Shown here one piece after another: positions 35,960 through 48,770 of a stretch of 64,000 nucleotides of DNA (position 1 is its first letter; every line of letters starts with the position of its first letter). A program made the position numbers and the translations under genes. This DNA is from Romanomermis culicivorax (Eukaryota; Nematoda; Enoplea; Mermithida; Mermithidae): contig CAWUHX010000254.1 in assembly GCA_963922205.1 (NCBI GenBank), positions 459,530 to 523,529 of the forward strand. The letters are read 5' to 3'. A model generated the notes under the pieces. The model had not been told where the DNA came from. It saw nothing but the letters and a program-made list of their open reading frames with translations, and made no database searches.

Positions 35960-36760
35960 TCATGACTGCTGACTTCAGCAATGACAACATCACATGCTGT
36001 TGTTCTCAGGTGGTGTGTCTTACAGACCCTACCTCCGACATCCACAACTGACTCATCCACTGCTGTTGCATTGAGGCACTTGACCCAATGGGCCATACCT
36101 CTGACCTCAGCAATGGCCACATCACATGCAGCTGTTCAGGGGTTGCTGATCTACAGTATCCTTCCCCTGGCGTCCGCAACAGCTGTATCCCTTGCTGTTG
36201 CATTAAGGGGTGGGTGGCCTCACAGGCTATACCTCTGATCTCAGCAATGGTAACATAACATGCTGTCATTCTGGGGTGGTGATCTTACGGCACTGTCCCT
36301 CTGACGTCTGCAACAGCAGAGGCTCATGTTGTTACATCAGGGCTAGGTGTTTCACTGAAGCCCATCCTTGACGTCAGCAATGGCAACACCAGGTGTTGTT
36401 GTTCTGAGGTGTATGGCCCCTACAAACCCTACATCTGACTTGGGCAACAACTGCATCTCATGTCATTGTGGTAGGGTAGTCCATACTCAGCTATGCCTTT
36501 TGACGTCAGCAACAGTAACACTACATGTTACTGTAAGGGGGTTATTGGCCTCACACTCTTATCCCCTGATGTACGCAATGATAATGTTTCACGTTCCAGT
36601 AGCAGAATTGAGGTTTTGCAATCCTATTCTGACGTCTGCAATAGCAACACACCATGTTACCATACAGGTTTGATGGCTGCAGGCTCTTACCCCTGACGTC
36701 AGCAACTGCAACATGAGACTATGGCACTCACATACCAGTCATCTGTAGTCAGCACCAAAG
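35960..36760 (+). repeat. Twelve ~66 bp tandem units, each with a GACGTCAGCAAC-like core
   Basis: Cores at about 35,971, 36,037, 36,101, 36,169, 36,237, 36,304, 36,370, 36,437, 36,503, 36,568, 36,632 and 36,695, spaced 63-68 bp. Consensus GACGTCAGCAATGGCAACA, then CATGTTGTT and GGGGTGGTGG. The best units contain the palindrome TGACGTCA. Period 66 is a multiple of three, and short plus-strand ORFs repeat LTSAMATSHAAV-like peptides, though stops intervene. Confidence 0.8.
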
Positions 36761-38569
36761 CCCTGTAATGGTTTATACCATACCTTTCACATCAGCACAG
36801 AGTTACTGTTGGTTTTCAAAGTTGCCACTTGAGTTGTAGGTGATTGTTGGAATATGACCCTCTCTCCTACAGCTCTTGTCCAAGGGTTGATGTTTGCATG
36901 TCACTGATGCCTGGGAAACATCAGTCAACATGCTAACGCAACTTGAGATGCCTTCAGTCCGTGTTACTGATCAGGTTGTCCGCCCGGGTAGCGGCACTGT
37001 TGGTCAGCATGTGACTGCCTTCAAAGTTTTTATTGCAGGTTTGAAGGGGTTACACTCGGCCTCAGCTGGGTCAGTTGCTTAACTCACGCAAATGTTAGGC
37101 ATTTGCAGTTGGTACTGCCTGTGTCTGACGTTTGCAAGGGTTGGCAACATTCTTGAAAAATTTCTTATCTAAATTTCTCACATTTATCTCATCTATGATC
37201 TTCTTTAGTGTCCCAGCCATAGAAATTCCTTGGGGATTACGGCATAGCCTCTGGTTGGGCCTCAAGTGTAAAAGAACCCACTGTAATACTTCTTTTCCTC
37301 AAACGCCTTTGTTAGCTGGCCTAATAATGTCCACACTAAAGTCGCCCATAATCCTGAGTCTGCCCCTGTTGATTGTTCCTGTAGCATAATAAGCCGCGAG
37401 TCCACCTCAGCGAAAGTCTTAGAGTTCGCCTAAACACTACAACTGGGTCTGCCTCAGCCCTTACTTTACACTCATTTCCTGAGACAGACTGTACCCCTGT
37501 CTCAAGATGCTTTGAGTCTGCCTGGAACCATTTGGAGGAAGCCAGACATATCCTCACCTCCGCTAGGCACAGCTGGGCCAAGGACGCCCATGCCATCCTT
37601 TTTACTGACTGAGTGTGTCAGAATAGCACCTTGGTACCTGGTGCTCTTGTCTCCACTGGTGACCTAGCGAGCCTCACTACATCACAGTGATGGGAATCCC
37701 GGCCACCTGCTGTATATAATGCTCCTGGAGAGTACCCATTCTGTTCAGAATGGGAGATACCATTTTGGGCATGGTTGTAAAGTATATGCGAATGTAGTCC
37801 TGCACGGAACCTCCTGTACAGTCATCACACTGTACAGAGATCGCAATTGCTCCTAGTGAGTGAGGCTGATTGCGTAGTAGAGCAGCCCCTTTGTGTAATC
37901 AGGTGTGTAAACTTATTTTGTCCCTATTTATCTCCATCTTAAGTTCATTTTAAGTTGTCCACCTTTACTTATCTTTCTAAGCCACTTGACACACTACTCT
38001 TGGTGAGTAGGACTTTGCCGGTTATGAGTTCTCCCAAATCCAAGGTTTTGTAAACTAGTACCTACGGGTTTAGCCTCCAAATAACATCCCTTTTGAGTGT
38101 GTTTATCCATCCATACGAGTCCCTTGTTTCTCATTGGCTGGGAAACCACCATTTCCTTCAAATTTTTCCTGTTTTTTTATTCAAATTATTGGGTCCAGGC
38201 CCTTAGTTGGGACGTAATCAGTTTCCCTCACAATAGGTTATGCCTATAAGTACACAGGTGACCAGATAAATTGCCTTCTGTGTCAACCACATTTACATAG
38301 GCCGGTTTTTGAGTGCTACAACCTTGTTCTTTTCTAGCCCCAATAACGAGTGGTTGCTAGTTGTTATTTCAAAGAACAAGCTGTTAATGCCTCAAAATGC
38401 TGTCGAGTAAATTACTTTTCCTTGAAAAATAGAGACACCTAGACATTCCTGCTGTCTCAGTACTAAGTTTAAACAGACCAGTGAGACTCTCTCTATTCAA
38501 CCTGATAGGATAGCTTAACAAGCTCATAAGTCGGTCTTAGATACCCTAGGGGAAGATGAGTTCTCAGAC
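36761..38569. other. Retrotransposon interior without recognised ORF
   Basis: G/C-richer than the flanks, with no long open frame and no motif recognised. Probably untranslated leader or decayed coding sequence ahead of gag. Confidence 0.35.
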
Positions 38570-39345
38570 ATGAAGTCGGAAGTTGGTCTCCCCTCACAGA
38601 TTGAGAACAAGGTACAAGCTGTATTTGAGAATGCCCATGGACCTCTCAACCAAAAGCTGGAGGCTATGAGTGGCCGGAGGCACCCTCCTGTGTCCAGCTT
38701 CATGGCCCCTCCTGCCTTTTTGGGTGCTTCTGGTGAGTCTATAACCAATTTTATATCCCACTTGACCCATTTCTTTACACTTCAAGGGGTAAGCAAAACC
38801 AATCATGCATATAAAATCACAGTTTTTGAGTCTTGCCTTACAGGTCCTGCTCTTGCATCCTACCGGGACTTTAGCAGTGGTACTCCAAAGCCTACTGGCT
38901 ACAAAGAGTTTACAACTTTTCTATGGAAAGACTTTCCAGTAGGGCATGACTCAGATCTACATCAGCAGCTGATCCAAGATCGCCTGCAGAAGCCGACTAA
39001 GTCAGTGATAGTTTATCTTGAGCACCTTAAGAGACTATCCAGGGTGGCTTACTGGGATCTGGGGACTGACTTCAGAGATTTGATTTGATTATAAAACCTA
39101 TCTTTTTGAGGGGACTAAGACCAGTCCTCTGAAATAGTATTAAGTTCAGGGAGTTTACAATTCTTGAAGAGACTCTTAAAGCAGCCTGTTATGCAGAATT
39201 CCAGATTTTTCAGGATGAGATTCGGTATACTGCACCATCTAATGCAGTTTTCTCTTCAGAACAAAAGCCTGCCGGATCCAATCAGGTCATGCTGTATCAA
39301 AGGGGTACCTCTTCATCGAGGAGGGACAAATCGCTTTGTGGGATG
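38570..39345 (+). pseudogene. Retrotransposon Gag (capsid region), broken
   Basis: The first frame (38,570-39,088, 172 residues) has the layout of the retrotransposon Gag domain of Ty3/gypsy-type elements: a helical start, PPAFLGASGESITNF, LTGPALASYRDF, then YKEFTTFLWKDFPVG and VIVYLEHLKRLSR. Two stops follow at once; the sequence continues in other frames (YLFEGTKTSPLK, then FTILEETLKAACYAEFQ) to about 39,345. No CCHC knuckle is visible. A dead copy; the start codon is the first ATG of the open frame and could lie further upstream. Confidence 0.65.
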
Positions 39346-39640
39346 ACACTACAGCTCTTCTCAGGGGATTTTTGCTGTTGAGGGTGTTATTTGGGGAACC
39401 CTTTCCTAAGTCAGTTTTCCCTTGAGATTCCCCTCAGTTAGAGGAGGCCTTGTATTTCTTGGTTTAGGGCCAAAAAGGTGATTTAGGTTTACAATCGGGC
39501 CACCTACACTAGGTCATTCCATGAGTGACCTTGTCCTTCATTCTTACTGAATGGGACCAGGGATTGCCACCCCTGACCTGTCGGCGGTGTCCATTACTTT
39601 ACAGCAGAACCCCAGGACAGCATCAAGGTACTCTATAGGC
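39325..39640 (+). repeat. Long direct repeat, right copy
   Basis: Partner of 34,238-34,560. It ends abruptly after CAGCAGAACCCCAGGACAGC, followed by two tandem copies of TATAGCCAGTACCAGC (about 39,648-39,690). Confidence 0.75.
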
Positions 39641-39815
39641 CCTCCTATAGCCAGTACCAGCTGGGTCAGGTTTTCTATAGCCAGTACCAGCCGGGTCAGG
39701 TATTCTCAAGACACATGCATTTATGATTCCTAAAAACTCTGCCACATTTAAAAATATTAATCAAACCGTTCATCGAATATAGTACATATATCGAAAATAA
39801 ATTTATCACCCACGG

Positions 39816-42800
39816 TCAAGCAGGCTCAATCATAGAACGGCATCGTTCGTATTTGGTCGAAAATTGAGCAATTTCACTGGCCAATTCTTTGTTGAAGTTC
39901 TTGCGATTATTGTAGACAACAAAGTTCCTCAAATCGTGACTTTCTGGAATCGTCTTTGAAAGAAGAGAAATATTAGCGAAAAATTGATGAATTATCAACT
40001 ACTATTTTGTTTGTTGTGCTGACATTTAAATATCTACAGTAAACTTTTATCACCTTTGTCCTTCAATATCAAAAAGCATAAGCTCCAGATAGACGATCAT
40101 CGGCCGTTCTCGCACTAACGAACTGGTAAGTATTCCACATTCCCTCACTAAGACTGGACATTTCGCTGAAGAAACTCCCTCTGCCTTTTTTGCCCAAAGT
40201 CCTGTTGAAAGAACGCAATACATTTTGGGCGTAAGATCCACCCAAAAAACCTTTCCAAATCCACCCCTCGATCAAAGTTTTGATTCGAATTGTGGGCTCG
40301 TTGACCAAAAATCCATAATCTTTCGAAAAGTTGGATTTGGCTTGTCGCGATTGAATACGATTTCTCCTCGACTAATTTTGTCTGTTTCAGGAATTTCAGT
40401 GAATCCGGCTAAATATGAAGAGCAAGATTTTTTATCATATTGAATCGATATTACTCTGATCTGCTGTAAGGTTATTACATGCCACAGCAGCAATAGAGTG
40501 CTTCAGAGATGCAAGATACTAATTCTCTGGATTGGAGGCTTCCAGTCTAGGAAAGAACATTCAGGGGAGTGGTTTGTGGGAGGTATTCAAAAAGATAAAT
40601 TTTAGACGAATATGTTCCCAAATTATTGTCGATGTCCAAAAAAATTGGTGCAACTGGCTGTTTTGAAAATTCTAGGTAAAAGGTTCTGCTCTTCATGTGC
40701 ATTTAAGTATTTAAGTTCTATGTTCATGCAGAAGCTTGAGATTGAGCCTGAGCCTTAGCAAGTCTGTGGTGGTCTAACCGACCCAAAAAGATGACTGTGC
40801 TTATGGAGCGTTAAAGTCCAATTCAGAAATGAAAAAATTCCTAGGATTTTCTTCGCCCATAATCGGCAACAATCGCTGACTGTCGCCTATTTAAATCCTA
40901 GGAATCAGGGATGAAATTCGGGAATTGAACATTGTTCTATTTTTCAGGACTATCGCTGATTATTTACATTCTCAACATAGGAAGAAAAAATTGCTCGAGG
41001 CATTACAGGGTTATTTTTAGCTTTGCCTAAAGAACATAAAATTTAAAAAACATTGCCTGTTTAGGAAAGAAAATTTTGTTTGGTTATTTTCAGGTGCAAC
41101 CTTACTTTTTTTGTGAGAGTAATGTCAATCTCCCAAAAATGTTGTTAGTTTTTGGATTGTAACTGTATTACCCGAATGTCCCGTTTCCCTGAAAGCCCCT
41201 ATTTTCCGAAAGTCGCGATTTTCAGTGTGATTAATGAAATTCTCATTTCTCCGAACCCGAACGTTCGGATTCCGCGAATGCTAGATGAAATAACATTCTC
41301 GATTCCCCGAATGATTAATAAAATTTCATAAATCGGGGACTGTCGCCGATTAAATTTTAGAAATCAGCGACAATCGGCGATTTCACTTATGAATAAGGCT
41401 TAACATGCTATAAAATGGTGACTATTAAAATTTTGGGCTTGAATATTTTTATAAGCATGCCATACGCTGCAAATTGCATCATCACTTCAGCTCCTAGAAA
41501 ACAGTTCACCTAGAAATGCTTCACCTGCAGGAAATTTATCTTGTATTCCAACTACGACCTTTCGGTTTCATGTGCAAAATAATTTCCACAATTGCATTCT
41601 GACGCCTGAACAGGGTCTCTTTTTCCAAATTGTAGTCCGTGTTTCTTCAATGTTTCAAATTTACACAAGTTTACATATGAACAAATATTGGAGGGCATTT
41701 CAGCTTACCTTCGATAAGGGAAATATTTTGGAGTAACTGCTTTTTGTGAGCCGATGACAGTATTGATTTTTTGTCATTTTTTTTTTGAGTACGAGGAACA
41801 ATGTCATAGAATTTGGATGTTGCTGACAAGTATTAACATTCCGAGAATGTCTTCAAATGGTGATGTTCTGTTCATATGGGCATGACTTTGCCCTTCCACG
41901 ATTGTTTTAAGTTGTGGAGAACAGAAATGAGTCATTTTCAATTGTTGGGGATGTGCTTACGGCAGTAGCAATCCCACATCTATGCAAAATTGGTGAATCG
42001 ACACAGTTACAATTCCACCAAAAAGGAAGAAAAACATTCATTCGTGTTTACTTTCCTGCAATTTGGTGTGTTTCGGGCGAGTCGCATCCGTTATAACATT
42101 GTATTGTTTTGCTTCGCCTAGTAAAGGCAAACGTCGACAGCCCCACACCAGATTTGCATATTATTAATATAATAATTATTTACTATTTATATTATTACTA
42201 TTTCTCGCGCATTGAGCGGTTGGAGGGAGTCGCCTTACACGGGAGCCAAGCCAAGGTGAAGCCCCAGTCCTTTTGGATATTATTGAAGTGAGTTTTGTGT
42301 ATTTGTGTGAACCTTTAGGAGGCATCTGGGGAGACCCTGAGTGCCCTTCGATTGCAAGAGTTGGAGTTTCCAGTTACTTATTAGTGACTGAAGGTTGTGT
42401 TTATTTCTACTTAAGGACTGTTGCACTGTGTTCAGTTGATTGCTAATAGGAAGCTCCTTTGAGTGACCTACAGTAGTTGATTGAGTACAAGCCGATAGGA
42501 CTTGAGTCATATTGCTGACATCTTCGGATCTAAGCAGAGAAGTAAACATAACACGATTATTTACAATGCTTGTGTACTTTTCACATCAACAAAACTATTA
42601 GAAAAATGGATAATTTGGAAAAACTTCGAAAACAAAACGGTCCTGAAACGAAATTTTTTTTGTATTAATATGAAAATGCAGCTGAAATGCATATCTTAGT
42701 TTGTTACTCGGATCGGCTCGAAAATTCGAAGCTCCATACAAAGTGAGGTTTTGTAGAAAATTATACAAACATAAATGCTACGAAAATTCCTCGCTTCCAG

Positions 42801-43216
42801 TTTCGTTCTGTATACTTTGTTTTTTGGGACGCTTGAAAATTTTGAAAGTGGGAAGCACGTTAAACTCCATGTTTACAAGCATTTTGTAAAAAACAGACTA
42901 TAAAAAGCATTTCAAAATAATTAGACTATTGCAAAAATGATCGCTTTGTGCAAGGATCCTAAAGCACGCTTAAAATTTATTCAGTAAAACTCAGAGTTCA
43001 TGTCATAGGATACTTGTCCAACATTAGTCCCCCGCTAACAATAAAATCAATCGAAGCAGGCAAATGGGAACAATTGAGCTAAAGCAAATAACAGGGACTA
43101 GTCATGTCGAAAACTCACCAAGCAAGGTTTCCGTAACATTCAACATTGAGGCATCTTTTGTTGTGCAGGGTTGTCCATCACATTGAGAGTGTAATAGCTT
43201 AAACTGGTAACTCCAT
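39816..43216 (-). pseudogene. Secreted protein of unknown family, copy 2 (small deletions)
   Basis: Same exon plan as copy 1. Exon 1 (43,119-43,216) keeps the ATG and CDGQPC but has lost 20 nt inside the signal peptide, which shifts the frame; donor GTGAGT. Exon 2 (40,054-40,408) is uninterrupted: GFTEIPETD, a 1 nt deletion after FNR, NEPTIRIKTLIEGW, NRTLGKKGRGS, NTYQFVSARTADD, and a T-run one base shorter than in copy 1, giving another shift. Exon 3 (39,816-39,953) ends ERCRSMIEPA. With three frame-breaking changes it is very probably dead. It is useful as the empty-site reference for the transposon in copy 1. Confidence 0.75.
40409..43118. other. Intron 1 and later insertions of secreted-protein copy 2
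   Basis: Parts match intron 1 of copy 1 (18,480-18,990). About 40,795-41,400 is extra and contains repeated words around CAATCGGCGAC and CCTAGGA. About 42,290-42,545 is homologous to about 48,860-49,085 (GATTGCAAG, TGTTGCACTGT, ATATTGCTGA in the same order), an unnamed repeat of about 230 bp. A short piece at 42,870-42,905 recalls the ACTATAGT MITE end. No gene. Confidence 0.45.
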
Positions 43217-43617
43217 TTTTCGTTGATTAATTCTGGCTGTCCAAACAAGTAACTTAGGATCAGAGAATGTTGTGAAGCTGTATTATTTATTCCTGCTGAC
43301 TAGTATTTTTGGTTCAAAGATGTTTTCAAAGATGTAAGTTTAAAGATGTAAGGGTGTTTTTCGAATCGCCTTATCTTTCTCGACAAGTCAGCACATTTTA
43401 CGAAAACAACTCAAGCTGCACTATGCAGCACGCCGGAACTAAAGTTTGGCAGGTAACCCTCCCCCAAACTCGGAAAAATTAGAAAAAAATTCTGAAAAAA
43501 GTACCTTAGGCCTTTTTTGAGAAAGCTTTCGACTTTTTTTGCGAGTTTTTCGACCCCGAAACTCCCCCCCCCCAACTGGTCGGACGTCTTACAGGTGTGG
43601 CCTGAGCCCAAGACCAA

Positions 43618-43655
43618 GCCTAAACCTTAGCCTAAACCTAAGCCTAAGCCTAAGA
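43618..43655 (+). repeat. Interstitial telomere-type tract (GCCTAA)n
   Basis: About six slightly imperfect copies of GCCTAA (TTAGGC on the other strand), such as CCTAAGCCTAAGCCTAAG. TTAGGC is the telomere repeat known from nematodes. A C-run (43,564-43,573) lies 45 bp to the left. Confidence 0.75.
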
Positions 43656-43659
43656 CGCG

Positions 43660-44800
43660 ACTGATGTGTTTTGTTGTTATGAAATTGCAGAAAAGGTCCG
43701 GTGCTGGTGTTCACAGAGTATACAACTCTATATTCCCGGTACGCTCGGGTCGAAAACTAGGATGCCTGTTCTGAACTGCAGTCTGTTTTTTTAAATGCTA
43801 CTTTTCCAGAAAGAGTTGAAATCAGATGCTGCATGCATAACGTGCGTGCAACAAAGTTCCATGATTTAAAAAGTTTCTATAACTCATGCTCCATTGACGC
43901 TGGACGCCCATTACCTGAAAAGTTGACAGCAGGTGCTGTTGCTACTTGCACAAAGTTCCATGATTTTTCCGTCTAGTGCATTATTTTGCATTTTCAAGAA
44001 AAGTAAGTGATCAAACTTGTCTTTCTGTTTAAATGCGACTACTAGTGAACCGCTCTAGGGGCTATACATAGGCTTTTAAAGATTAAAGCAGGTAAGCCAC
44101 AATTCCTCTTGAAGTTGTTATTCAGACCTAATGATGTGACCAAGGTTCAGAAGAATTTTTCGGATTAATTTTATTACACAGACGATATTCTACGTTGCGA
44201 AAAAATCTTTACCATCTGGAAGATAATAAAATGCGGATTTTCAATTTTATATTCCAATAATGGTTGGGATAAAGAATCTCTCTCTTACTTCCCTTTCCAC
44301 AAAGAATAATAAAGCTTTTCTACTATGTTGTAATAATCTCGTTTATCAACTTACTTGAGCAATCATATATAATATATTGCAATGTGTTAACTTCCATTTG
44401 GGAACAGGGGGTATTTTAATCACATCACATTTTGTGATTAAAAACACGTTAGCGCAGCACATCAAACTTGATTATTCTGTTCTCGCAAACAACTTTCGGC
44501 TCTACAGTAAATCATCGAATTTTGTCACATGCATGTTGTACATGTAGCGTTTGCCTTTAAATTTTTGGAAAAATTGTAGTTGAAGAAGCAGACTTCACAA
44601 AGTTCACAAAGCTCTGTAACTGTAACTATTGAATAATCAATAAGGCCAAAAAAGTGTAGAAATTATTAGGGAGGTAATAATAGACAAAAAAATTCAAAAT
44701 TATGCAAATTTGGCGACAGTTTCATACTGAACTGCTAAACAGAGGAAATACAGCGCCGACACGAGCATGGTCGTCAAGAATGCACTTAAAACACAGCTCG
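43660..44800. other. Intergenic, nothing recognised
   Basis: No ORF, tandem repeat or transposon end identified. Confidence 0.35.
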
Positions 44801-44807
44801 ACCAACT

Positions 44808-45060
44808 ACTATAGTCCGTTTTTCTTGAAATGCTTCCAAATAATGAAGGTAGAAAGCAAGTAGTATTTTGGATTTTCATGATTTGCTTATATACGATATA
44901 TCATATAGGGCTGGAAATTTGTGAGCATACCGACCTAACCTTTAGCAATTTTTTGAGTGAAAAGTTTTATGGTAAGAGCTGTATGTAAACGATTTTGACA
45001 ACAGTACTGATTTGTGTCACTTTGCTATTTGGAGGCATTTTATAAAAAACAGACTATAGT
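44808..45060. mobile_element. ACTATAGT-ended MITE, copy 2 (best preserved)
   Basis: 253 bp with both ends ACTATAGT, then a CTGTTTTT-type run and GAAATGC / GCATTTTATAAAAAACAG as inverted repeats. Interior as in copies 1 and 3. No ORF. Confidence 0.8.
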
Positions 45061-45789
45061 TTTTCTTCTACATTAAAAAATGATAACTTTTCTACAATAA
45101 ATTTACAATAAATGATTCCAGGATTATTTACTCTGTAAGGCAAAAGGTGAGGAAAAGAGAAAAAAGAAGATAATGAAAAAAGATAAGAAAACTGTTCCTA
45201 TACACGACTTTTGTAAGAGGAGTTGAAGATCCTAGGTTACAAGTTTCCTGGCCCACACTGCACATGTAAAAGAACTGGCATGGAATCCATTGCCTCCATA
45301 ATAAAGTGGGTTTACAGCTGAACTGGTTAGTAATAGAAAGATTTTTGGTTGCCATTGAGGATAAGAAAGGGAATGTTCGAACTTTTTATTGACGACCATT
45401 GGGTATACGTTTAACAGTCTGTTTGCCCATATCTACCAACAACTTCAAAATTGTACCTTCAAAATTTGAAACAGTTGCTAATCAAGTTACCACCTAATTT
45501 ACGACGGTTGGTGACAATCCTGTAAAGTAGTTGGTAATTGTCGACGACAAAAATCCTAGGATTCTTTCACTTCTGAATTCGACTTGAAGGATATTTTGAT
45601 TCTTAATTTGTTTAAGCATATTTATAATACGATGCATTCTCTCGCCCTTTCCAGTCAAAATTTCTGTCATTCTCAGAGACCCACTGAGAAAAACGATTGT
45701 CTTTATGCTGATCAGGATGCAAGGTTCAGTTAAAAGTTGACTGAAACGTTAACTTTCCGTCACAACAAAAAGATGCATATTAGATCATG

Positions 45790-45795
45790 TTTATT
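45790..45795 (-). promoter_or_regulatory. Polyadenylation signal AATAAA of receptor copy C
   Basis: AATAAA on the minus strand, in a context shared with the signal of copy D (GATGCAWATTAGAT just upstream on the plus strand). Confidence 0.5.
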
Positions 45796-45934
45796 GGATT
45801 GCGAAAGAACAGTTACAATGGCTCAACGTGAGTGCAGGAATGCAAAGGAAATCATGAAAACGTTTTACTCTTCATCACAGTAGCATGCAAAAGCAGGAAA
45901 TTTACATAAAAAGAATACACAAATAATAAAAGAA

Positions 45935-46959
45935 TTACATTAATAGATAACTTGAACATATTTGATATGCGTCCAGGGCACACATGATACATATTATTCT
46001 TTTTCTTGAAGAAAAAACCTGTGAATTGAACGATATTTTGTGCACTACACATTTAACACCACGTTTGAAATCACTGGAACAAAAGCTCAGAATAATCAGC
46101 ATATAAATGCTTTCCATATAACTTAAAATGTTCAAATATATCGCCACATCGGCATAATATCCCGGCCAAAAAGACATCAACAAAACGATGGCCAGACTTT
46201 GGATCAAACTGTTACAAGTAATGACTAATGCGTAAAAGGCCAAAACTTTGGTCAATTGGCAACTTTTCCTGTAAATTTGTTGTGCAGTTGCTCCACTGTT
46301 GGCTACCAATAGCGATTTCTTTTTTTCATGCTTAGGATCAAAATGCTGTAAACTTTTATGGTAAGAACATTTCCGGACAGGAGAGAATACAGTATGATAT
46401 TTGTTAAGTATGTATCCACGGCCCGAGTGGTGCATACAAGCACAATTTCGGTCTTCACAGGGCCTGTGACGCACATAATGTAAATTATCAATCCAAAGGA
46501 TAAAGACACCAGTGCTGAGAAAGTCACAAAAGCTCTGTTTCTGCTCCTGTGAAACGCAGCGCAGAAAAAGGCCTGGCACCTGTCCAAAGCAATGAACAAT
46601 TGTAATATCATACAACAAAACATGGTAATTTTCATAATAGAGTTGAGATAATAACATTTGTGTCCAGTCATAACTTCATCACGGCTGGAGAAGTATATGA
46701 ATAAATGATAACTGTTTAGAATCAAACTATCCCCAGTGGTGATTGTACCACTAATAGTCAATAAAGTTATCAGAGCCATGGTTTGCGATTGGAGTGGTTT
46801 CCAACTTAATATTGTCACTAGTGTGAAAATTGACGCTGCTGTGCTCAAGATGGCAACTAGAATATAAACGATGAAGCACAACAGTTGTTTCTGAATTTGA
46901 ATGAGCGACAAATAGTGCTGCGTTCAATTTAGATAACTGGTACTGGTATTATTGGGCAT
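45935..46959 (-). pseudogene. 7TM chemoreceptor-like GPCR, copy C (nonsense and frameshift)
   Basis: Begins at the family ATG (MPNNTSTSYLN), with TGA as codon 12 where copy A has TTG. The frame is then open through TM1-TM5, including IALDRCQAF, until a deletion in the A-run of the basic loop (MKKRN) shifts it. The remainder continues in the next frame as LLVANSGATAQQ, TM6 (VLAFYALVITCNSL), TM7 (YLNILSYMESIYML) and FKRGVKCV. The family stop after VFSS is also lost, adding a tail ending SSYLLM. Translation could restart at an internal methionine, but a full receptor cannot be made without correcting both lesions. Confidence 0.85.
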
Positions 46960-48770
46960 GCTACAACATGACGATCTCCCAAACACTTTTCTTTTTGTGC
47001 ATTATTCACTTCGTTTTTAAGGGAATAATATAAATAATAGTCATTTCGTAGTTTTGGCGTTTGGCGTCAGCAATAGAGTGGTTGTTCTGTGGTTACCACT
47101 GAGCTTAGAAGTCAGTAAGACTCAGCAGAGCGGCATGTTGCCTTAGTCCTGTGGCCGACCAGTCTGTATGTGCATAGTGCAACGTCCCAGCGGGCTACGA
47201 ATCCCGGGCCAATTCAGAAGCCAAAAAGTTATCATGCTTATTTGCTTTTGACTTGAATATCCTGTAATCAGCCATGTAATGGAAATGTACTCATGTTTTT
47301 AAATGTTTCTGAAGCTGCTTTAATTGGACTTCTGGTCTGAAATTCTCAGAAAGTTATTCAAGTACCGGAATATTTTTTCACTTTCTATGGTCATCTCAAC
47401 GTATTTCGAAGGACTGAGACGTGAAACAGGGTGTCTCAATACACTTTTGAGAAATGTGGCTGATGTCTTTCACTTCATTCTTCAATGTGAAATTCGTATA
47501 ATTCTCACTTGTTCCGCAACACCAGATTTTGCAATCGTGTTCAAACCTGATCCGTATACTCAAATTCTTCGAACTGACTGTCTCGATACCTAAGTGTTAC
47601 TTACCAGCTTATTGAAGCAAACTTTCAATTGTTCTGTTTTGGGCTTATTGACCAGAAGTCTTTCTACATTTTCTACAGTAATCTGTTAACTGTATTTTTT
47701 CTATGCAACCCTTTATGAAACTGTAAACTATAAATAAACTATAGTGCACCAGATCTACAAATAAAAATTTAGAAGAACAAAAACGTTACCAACTGGAACG
47801 CAATGTTCGATCTAGTATTTTTGTTTGTCAAACTCTGGTTGAAGCATAGATGCACCTAACTGCACCAAAACTTTCCAAACGATATTTTTCAGCTGAAATT
47901 GGTCTCTAAGCAATTTGCGCCTAGCAACATATGATTTTGTATTTGATTATTCTACAAATTATTATAATGAACAAATTCCCAAAACTATATTGTGTTTTCT
48001 TTTTTTGGTTCGATAAGGTTAATTATTTCATTTTCCATAATTAAATACTAAAATATTATTAGTATTAGGAAACATAATAATTAAAATTATATGGGAATAA
48101 TTCTCATGTGTATATTGTCGACATACTGTAGAAGTTTGAGAAATAATAAATGACATTTTGTGTGTGTGTGTGTGTTATGGGTTATGCTCAATATACAACA
48201 AACGGTAGGATCACCCCGATCTTTACTGTAGATTATGTGTAACAGTACACCGTTTAAGTGTAATAGTTTACATTTTGAATAAAAATATCAAACTTGCCCT
48301 TGAACAGTTTATCGTGTAACTACCACTTGCTATAGGGACGGACCTGTATGGGCGGGAGAAGTACAGCCAGGCTCTGCCAAACCAGTCCTTCTTTCCCTAT
48401 TCGGCTCGGCCTATTAACAGGCCGGAAAAACGTGAAATACTACATTATCCAAAATCCAAAAACATCAAAAAAGACATCGTAGAGTCTTGGCCAATCAAGA
48501 TTACAGCGTGAAAAATTAAGCAAATTTTATGACAGTTTTATCCTGTATTGATCAACAGTGCAAACGCAAGACACTTGAAGTGCCAACGAAGGAATGGTCC
48601 TTAAAAAACTCACAAAATGCACTCCGATCAAGTACAACTTTTTCTATACAAAAGCCGTCGAACATAACTTTTCTCACCACAATAAGTTTATATAGAAAAA
48701 TAACTGAACGTCAGATTATTCACTTTGTAAGAAAAAGATGAGGAAAGGAGCCTATTACTGGGAACAACTG
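46960..48770. repeat. Duplicated block C flank
   Basis: Up to 47,150 nothing is recognised. 47,150-48,180 aligns with 2,150-3,240 (for example TGCATAGTGCAA, GCGCCTAGCAACATATGATTT), and 48,480-48,760 with 44,700-45,170. A (GT)n run sits at 48,161-48,174. No gene. Confidence 0.65.

Larger units (their letters stand above)
33556..39700 (+). mobile_element. LTR-retrotransposon relic (gag-bearing, heavily rearranged)
   Basis: About 6 kb of visibly more G/C-rich DNA than its surroundings. It contains a gag ORF (38,570-39,345), a long direct repeat (34,238-34,560 and 39,325-39,640), an array of 66 bp units (35,960-36,760) and a series of degenerate GGTAAATCACC..TTGAG.. units (34,640-35,110). The left 700 bp (33,560-34,235) has an AATAAA at about 34,001 and the style of an LTR but no matching partner in the window. 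No protease, RT or integrase was seen, so most of pol is deleted. Unrelated sequence (secreted-protein copy 2) begins after about 39,700. Confidence 0.6.

Noticed and set aside
44808..45060. A regulatory hairpin of a gene
   Set aside because: Three copies in different places and orientations show it is a MITE.
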